The position numbers were made by a program, and so were the translations under genes. 18,854 nucleotides of DNA from Chloroflexota bacterium. GTDB lineage: Bacteria; Chloroflexota; Chloroflexia; Thermomicrobiales; UBA6265. The stretch spans positions 1 through 18,854 of the forward strand of contig JAEWEG010000055.1 in assembly GCA_023389575.1 (NCBI GenBank), in the 5' to 3' direction. Positions 13,311 to 18,854 of the stretch are shown here, in pieces. Numbering within the stretch: position 1 is the first letter of the stretch; every line of letters starts with the position of its first letter. The notes under the pieces were generated by a model. That model was given only the letters and a program-made list of their open reading frames with translations. It had not been told where the DNA came from and did not search any database.

Positions 13311-14738
13311 ATGGCTACGGAAGTGCGAGAAACCGATGTGGTCGTCATTGGCGGTGGCGCGATTGGCGAGAACGCCGCCGACCGCGTCGTAAAGGGTGGG
13401 TTGCGCTGCATCCTGGTGGAAAGGGAACTCGTCGGCGGCGAGTGTTCCTACTGGGCATGCATGCCATCGAAGGCCCTGCTGCGATCGAGCAGCGTGGTGG
13501 AGGCGGCAAGGCGGGTCTCGGGCGCGGCCCAGGCGGTGACCGGCCAGATCGATGTGCAGAAGGTATTTGAACGGAGAGACTCGTTCACGAGCAACTGGGA
13601 CGACTCCGGTCAGGTCGAGTGGGTCGATGGGGCGGGAATCGACCTGATTAGAGGAGTGGCGCGGATCGCCGGAGAAAGGCGAGTGAAGGTCGCCGCCACG
13701 GAAGGCGGAGAGATCGAGATCGTCCCCAGGCATGCCGTGATCCTCGCCACGGGATCGACTCCGAACGTGCCCCGAATCGACGGGCTCGAAACGGTTGACT
13801 ACTGGGGAACCCGGGAAGCGACCTCGGCGAAGCGGGTTCCCGGGACTCTCGTCGTAATCGGTGGCGGGGTGGCTGCGGTCGAACTGGCGCAGGCCTATGC
13901 CCGCCTCGGATCGAAGACGACGATCCTTGCGCGTTCAGGGGTGCTGTCCAATCTTCCGAAAGAGGCGACCGACCTGGTGCTGGCCGGCCTGCGGGCGGAC
14001 GGCATCGACGTTCGCACGGGGACGTCACCAGAGCGGGTCGAGGCTGGTGAAGGCAATTCGAAGCGCGTGACCCTGCCAGATGGCGAGGTACTGGTGGCGG
14101 ATCAACTGCTCGTGGTGACGGGCAGGAAGCCAGCGGTGAAGGGCATGGGCCTGGAGGAGCTTGGCCTCGACCCGACTGCGCTCGAGATTGGCGACGATGG
14201 CCGGGTCGAGGGTGTCGACGGCGGATGGCTGTACGCGGTTGGCGATGCCGCGGGCAAAGTCCTGCTGACGCATCAGGGGAAGTACGAGGCGCGGGCGACC
14301 GGCGACGCGGTCGCCGCCCGGGCGAAGGGTGAGCTTGGCGATGACGTGATGCCGTGGTCGCGGTACGCGATGACGGCCAATCACTCGGCGGTGCCGCAGG
14401 TCGTCTTTACCGATCCGGAGATCGCCCAGGTCGGGTTGTTGCCGGAGGCGGCGGAAGCGCGGAGCATCAAAATCCGGGTCGTCGATCTTCCGATTTCGGT
14501 TGGCGGTTCGTCCCTGCTGGCAGATGGCTTCGAAGGGTGGTCGCAGTTCGTGATCGATGAGGACCGGAACGTGCTCGTGGGCGTCACGTTCGCTGGTCAG
14601 GAGGTGTCAGAACTCCTGCACGCGGCGACCATCGCGATCGTGGGGGAGGTTCCACTCGATCGCCTGTGGCACGCGGTGCCGTCGTACCCGACGATGAGCG
14701 AGGTCTGGTTGCGCTTCCTGGAGGCGGCGGGGCTCTAG
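13311..14738 (+). CDS. FAD-dependent pyridine nucleotide-disulfide oxidoreductase, lipoamide-dehydrogenase-like
   Basis: This 475-residue flavoprotein resembles dihydrolipoamide dehydrogenase and mercuric reductase. FAD binding is shown by VVVIGGGAIG (10-19) and GWLYAVGDAAG (306-316). NAD(P) binding is at VVIGGGVAAVE (181-191). The redox disulfide is C45-x4-C50 in GGECSYWACMPSK. In true lipoamide dehydrogenases a C-terminal H-P-T-x-x-E motif supplies the catalytic His of the partner subunit; here it is Y459-PTMSE, so the His is replaced by Tyr. The thiol substrate is therefore probably not lipoamide. The start at 13311 has AGGAG eight bases upstream and matches family starts; an in-frame ATG at 13239 is the leaderless alternative. 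No 2-oxoacid dehydrogenase genes are nearby. Confidence 0.9.
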   Translation: MATEVRETDVVVIGGGAIGENAADRVVKGGLRCILVERELVGGECSYWACMPSKALLRSSSVVEAARRVSGAAQAVTGQIDVQKVFERRDSFTSNWDDSGQVEWVDGAGIDLIRGVARIAGERRVKVAATEGGEIEIVPRHAVILATGSTPNVPRIDGLETVDYWGTREATSAKRVPGTLVVIGGGVAAVELAQAYARLGSKTTILARSGVLSNLPKEATDLVLAGLRADGIDVRTGTSPERVEAGEGNSKRVTLPDGEVLVADQLLVVTGRKPAVKGMGLEELGLDPTALEIGDDGRVEGVDGGWLYAVGDAAGKVLLTHQGKYEARATGDAVAARAKGELGDDVMPWSRYAMTANHSAVPQVVFTDPEIAQVGLLPEAAEARSIKIRVVDLPISVGGSSLLADGFEGWSQFVIDEDRNVLVGVTFAGQEVSELLHAATIAIVGEVPLDRLWHAVPSYPTMSEVWLRFLEAAGL

Positions 14739-14751
14739 CGCGGGGCTGGCC

Positions 14752-15141
14752 CTAGGCGCCCGAGGACCGCCGGGCGGAGAATCGCTGCCCGATTCCGAGG
14801 ACGAGGAGGCACACCCCCACCCACAGGAGCGGGATGGCGAGACTGGTGCCGCCATCCTCCGGCCACCACATTGTCATGAAGAAGAGCGCCGCGCCGAGTA
14901 CCGCGGTGTAGGTGCCCGACGGCCGGGGACCGCGGATCACGATGTACAACCAGATACCGACCGCCAGCCAGCCAGCGAGCACGGCCAGCGTGGTGAGGTT
15001 AAACATCATGAGCGCGTATGCCCCGGCGATGACGAGCAGGGCGATTTCGCGGAGCCCGATGGATGGGGACTCCATGGAGACTGGGGAAGGAGAGGGGTTC
15101 TCTGACACGGTGTGATGGAACTCCGAACGCTGAAGCGACAT
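14752..15141 (-). CDS. Small membrane protein of unknown function
   Basis: The frame encodes about 129 residues from ATG 15141. A polar N-terminus of about 30 residues is followed by four hydrophobic segments of which at least three look long enough to span the membrane. It ends in a basic tail, RFSARRSSGA. I do not recognise the family. The start is uncertain. The frame is open to GTG 15213, and ATG 15162, ATG 15141 and ATG 15075 all lack a clear ribosome binding site. The gene is convergent with the disulfide reductase (13 bases between stops) and divergent from glcD. Confidence 0.55.
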   Translation of the reverse strand: MSLQRSEFHHTVSENPSPSPVSMESPSIGLREIALLVIAGAYALMMFNLTTLAVLAGWLAVGIWLYIVIRGPRPSGTYTAVLGAALFFMTMWWPEDGGTSLAIPLLWVGVCLLVLGIGQRFSARRSSGA

Positions 15142-15313
15142 GTCGCCGTAATTGTGATGCATTCGGTCGGGCCAACGCCGGGGAAATCCCATCGTGACGA
15201 TGAACGACATCACGGAAAGGGGGCGGCCCGTGGCCGCTCATGGGTGTACCGGCTGGCGCGGTCATGGGACAATCCAGGCGAAAGCGGTGCACGGTTTCGA
15301 GGATGGACACCCC

Positions 15314-16774
15314 ATGGACAGACGCGATCTACTCGATGAACTGGAACGAATCGCAGGCCATGATGGCGTGCGCCACCGGCCCGTTGACCTTCTCGTCTAC
15401 GAGTACGACGGTTCGGTGGACGGAGCGGTGGACACCGCCGCGCCAACGGCCGTGGTGCTGCCCAGGACCACGGAGCAGGTGGCGGCGATCGTGCGCCTGG
15501 CGCGTCGGGCCAACCTGCCGGTGGTGGCGCGTGGCGCGGGAACCGGGCTTTCCGGAGGCGCGGTCGCCCAGAGCGGCGGGATCATCATCTCGCTCACCCG
15601 CATGGACAAGATCCTTGAAGTCAACAAGGTGGACCGGACGGCGCTGGTGCAGCCTGGTGTCATCAATCTGGAACTCTCCGAGTATGTGAAAGGGGATGGG
15701 TTGTTCTTCGCGCCCGACCCATCCAGCCAAAAGGCCTGCACGATCGGCGGGAACATCGCCGAGAATTCCGGCGGTCCGCATTGCCTGAAGTATGGCGTGA
15801 CCACGAACCACATCCTGGACCTGGAGGTGGTGCTGCCGGATGGCGAGGTGATCTGGACGCGGTCCGCTGGAGACGGATACGGTGGCCTGGACCTCACGGC
15901 GGCGATCGTCGGCTCCGAGGGTATGTTCGGCATCGTGACGAAGGCGCTGGTTCGGCTCACGCCAACGCCACCGGCGATTTCGGTACAGCTCGCCGCGTTC
16001 GGCTCGCTGGATGACGCGTCGCATGCCGTGACAAACATCATCGCGGCCGGAAACCTGCCGGCTTCGCTGGAAATGATGGACAACCTGACGATCCAGGCGG
16101 TGGAGCCGGCCTACCATGCCGGCTACCCGATGGACGCGGGCGCGGTGCTGCTCATCGAATCGGACGGCAACGCGGCCGAAGTGGCTGAGTCCGTCGAGGA
16201 GATCGCCCGGTTGTGCGGCGAGGCGGGCGCCACCGAGGTGCGCCACGCCGATACCGCCGTGGAGCGAGACCTGCTGTGGAAGGGCCGGAAGATGGCCCTG
16301 GCGGCGATGGGTCGGCTCGCTCCCAACTACTACCTGCATGACACCGTTGTTCCTCGATCTCGGTTGCCGGAGACGCTGGAGGCGGTGGAAGCGATTTCAC
16401 GCCACCACAAGCTTCAGATCGCGAACGTCTTCCACGCGGGCGATGGAAACCTGCATCCGCTGATGCTGTTCGACCGGCGCAATCCCGGCGACGTGCAGCG
16501 AATCCTGGAAGCGAGCCACGACCTGATCCACGAGTGCGTGAAGTTTGGCGGGACACTGAGCGGCGAGCACGGCATCGGCACCGAGAAACGCGGGTACATG
16601 ACCCTGGTGTTCAGCGAGGATGACCTGCGGGCGATGGCCGGATTGAAGCAGGCGTTCGATCCCGAGCAACGCTTCAACCCAAACAAGGTGATTCCGACGG
16701 GGTACATGTGCGGGGAAGTGAAGGAACTGCACATGAAGGCGATGGAACAGCAGCACGGGATTGTGGCGGTTTGA
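15314..16774 (+). CDS. glcD: Glycolate/2-hydroxyacid oxidase, FAD-binding subunit GlcD
   Basis: This catalytic flavoprotein subunit oxidises glycolate (or D-lactate) to the 2-oxoacid and passes electrons to the GlcF iron-sulfur subunit. The 486-residue protein has the FAD-binding PCMH domain with RGAGTGLSGGA (73-83) and GGNIAENSGG (145-154). The C-terminal FAD-oxidase domain has NVFHAGDGNLHP (371-382) and SGEHGIGTEKRGY (416-428). It is complete and of normal length. The start at 15314 fits the family; the frame is open upstream to 15194 but that part looks non-coding. A weak GAGG lies about ten bases upstream. Its stop overlaps the glcE start, and glcE and glcF follow, which supports glycolate oxidase over a single-subunit lactate dehydrogenase. 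Confidence 0.93.
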   Translation: MDRRDLLDELERIAGHDGVRHRPVDLLVYEYDGSVDGAVDTAAPTAVVLPRTTEQVAAIVRLARRANLPVVARGAGTGLSGGAVAQSGGIIISLTRMDKILEVNKVDRTALVQPGVINLELSEYVKGDGLFFAPDPSSQKACTIGGNIAENSGGPHCLKYGVTTNHILDLEVVLPDGEVIWTRSAGDGYGGLDLTAAIVGSEGMFGIVTKALVRLTPTPPAISVQLAAFGSLDDASHAVTNIIAAGNLPASLEMMDNLTIQAVEPAYHAGYPMDAGAVLLIESDGNAAEVAESVEEIARLCGEAGATEVRHADTAVERDLLWKGRKMALAAMGRLAPNYYLHDTVVPRSRLPETLEAVEAISRHHKLQIANVFHAGDGNLHPLMLFDRRNPGDVQRILEASHDLIHECVKFGGTLSGEHGIGTEKRGYMTLVFSEDDLRAMAGLKQAFDPEQRFNPNKVIPTGYMCGEVKELHMKAMEQQHGIVAV

Positions 16775-17979
16775 TGGACAACGCATCATCAATTGAACTG
16801 GTATCAGGACTCCGCGCCGACCGAATCGAGCGCGTGGCGACCGTCGACGAGGTGTCGGGTTTGCTTCGAGCCGCCGGGGAGGCCAGCGAGACGGTGGCGC
16901 CATTCGGCGGCAAGCGTAGCCTGGGCACCGGTTCGGACAAAGTCTCCGCCACCCATGGCATGGACTTGACCGGCCTGTCGGGCGTGCTGGCATATGAACC
17001 GGCGGACCTAACGGTCTCGGTCCGGACTGGAACCACCTGGGCCGAGATTCAGCGCGTGCTGGGCGAGCAGGGCCAGGAACTCCCGCTGGACATTCCGGAT
17101 CCGGAGAGAACGACGGTCGGCGGTGTGGTCGCCACCGGCTTCGCGGGGGCGCGAAGACTGCGATCCGGAACGCTCAAGGACCTGCTCATCGGCTGCGAGT
17201 TCGTTCGCGGCGACGGGATGGTGGCGAAGGCTGGCGGGATGGTGGTCAAGAACGTGAGCGGCTTCGAAATCCCGCGATTCCTGCATGGCTCGTGGGGTGC
17301 GCTGGCGGTCGTCACGTCGGTCAACCTCAAGGTGGTGCCGAAGCCGCGAGCGGACGGCACGCTGGTGTCGACAGGCCATGCGTGGTCAGAGGCGATCGAG
17401 CTGGCGCGGTCGCTCGTCGGCGGAGAATCGCCGGTGGAGGCCGTGGCGGTTGAGATCGACGGGGGGCAGGCGAGCATCGCCGTCCGGGCGACCGGGCGGG
17501 CGAGCGCGGTGACGTCCACGCTAGGATCCGCTCGGAGTGCGCTGGATGGGCGCGAGGACCTGACGAGGCTTGACGGCGCGGATTCGACTGGCTATTGGCA
17601 GGGACTCGTCGACGGGTATTCGGAAGATGATGGGCGGATCGTTGTTGCCCTGGCCTGCCGGCCCCAGGAAGTCTCCGGCGTGGTGGAGAAGCTGGTCGAG
17701 GCAGCTTCAGGCGCGTCTATCTCGGTGATGCCTGGCTATGGCGGCGTTCGCGTGCGCCTCGATGCCGCTGATGACGTGACCAGCGCGGGCGCCCTTCGGT
17801 CGCTGACCGGTGCCGCGACCAATGCTGGGGCGAGCTATGTGATCGAATCGGCCCCGGTTGACCTTCGCGGAGAGTTCAAGGCATGGGGCGAGGAACCGGA
17901 CGGTATCTCGGTGATGCGGGCGGTGAAGGCGCAGTTCGACCCCAACGGCGTGCTCAATCCGGGCAGGCTGATTGTGTAG
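16774..17979 (+). CDS. glcE: Glycolate oxidase FAD-binding subunit GlcE
   Basis: This is the second FAD-binding subunit of the GlcDEF complex. In the 401-residue protein, the PCMH-type FAD domain includes APFGGKRSLGTG (42-53), GGVVATGFAG (116-125) and GTLKDLLIGCEFVRGDG (132-148). VVKNVSGFEIPRFLHGSWG (157-175) is a strong GlcE signature. It lacks the full C-terminal oxidase domain of GlcD, as expected. The ATG at 16774 overlaps the glcD stop (TGATG), so the two are coupled. The end, FDPNGVLNPGRL, is the usual closing motif of this family. An earlier start at 16708 lies within glcD and is rejected. Confidence 0.92.
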   Translation: MDNASSIELVSGLRADRIERVATVDEVSGLLRAAGEASETVAPFGGKRSLGTGSDKVSATHGMDLTGLSGVLAYEPADLTVSVRTGTTWAEIQRVLGEQGQELPLDIPDPERTTVGGVVATGFAGARRLRSGTLKDLLIGCEFVRGDGMVAKAGGMVVKNVSGFEIPRFLHGSWGALAVVTSVNLKVVPKPRADGTLVSTGHAWSEAIELARSLVGGESPVEAVAVEIDGGQASIAVRATGRASAVTSTLGSARSALDGREDLTRLDGADSTGYWQGLVDGYSEDDGRIVVALACRPQEVSGVVEKLVEAASGASISVMPGYGGVRVRLDAADDVTSAGALRSLTGAATNAGASYVIESAPVDLRGEFKAWGEEPDGISVMRAVKAQFDPNGVLNPGRLIV

Positions 17980-17995
17980 CGTTCCGATCCTTGGG

Positions 17996-18023
17996 TTGAT
18001 GCTGAATACGATGGACATACGAT
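17996..18023 (+). promoter_or_regulatory. Possible internal promoter before glcF
   Basis: TTGATG (17996-18001) and TACGAT (18018-18023) are separated by 16 bases in the 60-base gap between glcE and glcF. The match is moderate. glcF may simply be co-transcribed with glcDE. Confidence 0.25.
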
Positions 18024-18039
18024 TGGGCGGGGGAACTTG

Positions 18040-18854
18040 ATGGCTGTATCGCTAATAGACATGGTCCAGCATGGCTTTTCAGGGCAGGACACGCCGGACG
18101 ACGACCTGCTGCGTGCCTGCGTGCACTGCGGAATGTGCCTGCCAACTTGCCCGACCTACAGGATGACCGGGCAGGAGGCGTCGTCGCCGCGTGGTCGCTT
18201 GTGGTTGATGAAGTCCGTCGCCGACGGGCGGCTGGACCTGCTGGACGACGAGTTCGACGAGCAGATGTACCAGTGCCTGAACTGCCGGGCGTGCGAGGCC
18301 GTGTGCCCTTCTGGCGTGCACTACGGTCCGCTGGTGGAGGCCTCGCGAGCGCAACTTGAGATGCATCGTCCTCGACCGGTGTGGCAGCGGGCGGTGCGGA
18401 AGGTTGGACTGGATTTCCCATTTTCCAGGGTCGGGCGGATGCGGGCGATGGTAAACGGGCTGCGCATCTACCAACGGACCGGCCTGGGCAAGGCGCTGCG
18501 CAGGACGGGCGTGTTGCGGCTGATGCGATTGGAAACGCTGGAGGCGATGCTCCCGCCGATCGCGGAAGCGCCACTCGTGGCGGGCAAGGAGTCATGGAAA
18601 CCGGAGACGGCGTCGGATTCGGTGGACCTGTTCAACGGCTGCATCATGAGCACCGTCTTTTCGAACGTGAATCGGGCCACGGGCCGGGTGATGGAGCACA
18701 ACCACGTCGCGATGGATGTCCCGGCGGGACAGCAGTGCTGCGGGGCGTTGCACGTTCACTCGGGGATGATGGACGAGGCCCGGACGCTGGCCCGAACCAA
18801 CATCGAGGCGTTCGAGGGGGACGGTTCGAGCCCGATCATCGTGACGGCGGCGGG
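18040..18854 (+). CDS. glcF: Glycolate oxidase iron-sulfur subunit GlcF (3' end beyond window)
   Basis: This subunit carries electrons from GlcD/GlcE through two [4Fe-4S] clusters. The 271 visible residues show both ferredoxin-type sets, C27-xx-C30-xx-C33-xxx-C37 and C79-xx-C82-xx-C85-xxx-C89. The first cysteine-rich CCG domain follows, with LFNGCIMS (around 205-212) and AGQQCCGALH. The second CCG domain is expected beyond the window. The start at 18040 has a GGGGGA run six bases upstream. The frame is open to the last base, so the gene is cut by the window edge and not truncated biologically as far as can be seen. It is third in glcDEF. Confidence 0.93.
   Translation, partial: MAVSLIDMVQHGFSGQDTPDDDLLRACVHCGMCLPTCPTYRMTGQEASSPRGRLWLMKSVADGRLDLLDDEFDEQMYQCLNCRACEAVCPSGVHYGPLVEASRAQLEMHRPRPVWQRAVRKVGLDFPFSRVGRMRAMVNGLRIYQRTGLGKALRRTGVLRLMRLETLEAMLPPIAEAPLVAGKESWKPETASDSVDLFNGCIMSTVFSNVNRATGRVMEHNHVAMDVPAGQQCCGALHVHSGMMDEARTLARTNIEAFEGDGSSPIIVTAA

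Noticed and set aside
1..18854. CRISPR arrays and tRNA genes
   Set aside because: No regularly spaced repeats were seen, and no tRNA was recognised apart from the tRNA-like part of tmRNA.

Overview
The window is high-GC, gene-dense DNA from a free-living bacterium. It was read by eye with no database search. The following point to Chloroflexota, probably near Thermomicrobia, though this is an inference: Tat-exported family-5 binding proteins, a stand-alone FbiB-like nitroreductase, a CIRCE-controlled dnaJ, glcDEF, and promoters of the form TANNNT-N6-ATG with no untranslated leader.

Layout. (1) 1-124: the right end of an IS5-family element, with the transposase C-terminus and terminal repeat. 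(2) 125-3193: a promoter, then a zinc carboxypeptidase (M14) translationally coupled to an ADP-ribosylglycohydrolase-like protein with a degenerate metal site. (3) 3194-4524: a CIRCE (HrcA) operator and dnaJ. (4) 4538-10551: a promoter, an FMN riboswitch, an intrinsic terminator and five overlapping genes. These encode two Dpp/Opp-type permeases, two paralogous Tat-exported binding proteins and an FMN-dependent nitroreductase resembling the F420-pathway FbiB C-terminal domain. (5) 10548-11873, minus strand: a SAM-dependent methyltransferase and two small membrane proteins. (6) 12003-12969: smpB, apparently leaderless, and ssrA (tmRNA) with its terminator. These are the two partners of trans-translation side by side. 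(7) 13108-14738: a non-coding stretch with two promoter-like signals, then a flavoprotein disulfide reductase in which the usual His of the His-Glu pair is Tyr. (8) 14752-15141, minus strand: a small membrane protein. (9) 15314-18854: glcD, glcE and glcF (cut by the window end), which encode glycolate/2-hydroxyacid oxidase.

Most interesting system. An FMN riboswitch with a terminator platform sits directly in front of an operon that looks like a peptide/nickel-family importer. It has duplicated binding proteins, no ATPase gene, and an F420-type nitroreductase at its end. FMN-riboswitch control implies that the importer or reductase serves flavin or deazaflavin supply. The flavin importers I know of belong to other transporter families, so a Dpp/Opp-type flavin importer would be new. 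The substrate is inferred, not shown.

A second theme is start-site architecture. A TANNNT box six bases before ATG appears at smpB, the divergent methyltransferase, a 13-codon mini-ORF at 13141, and an upstream in-frame ATG of the disulfide reductase.
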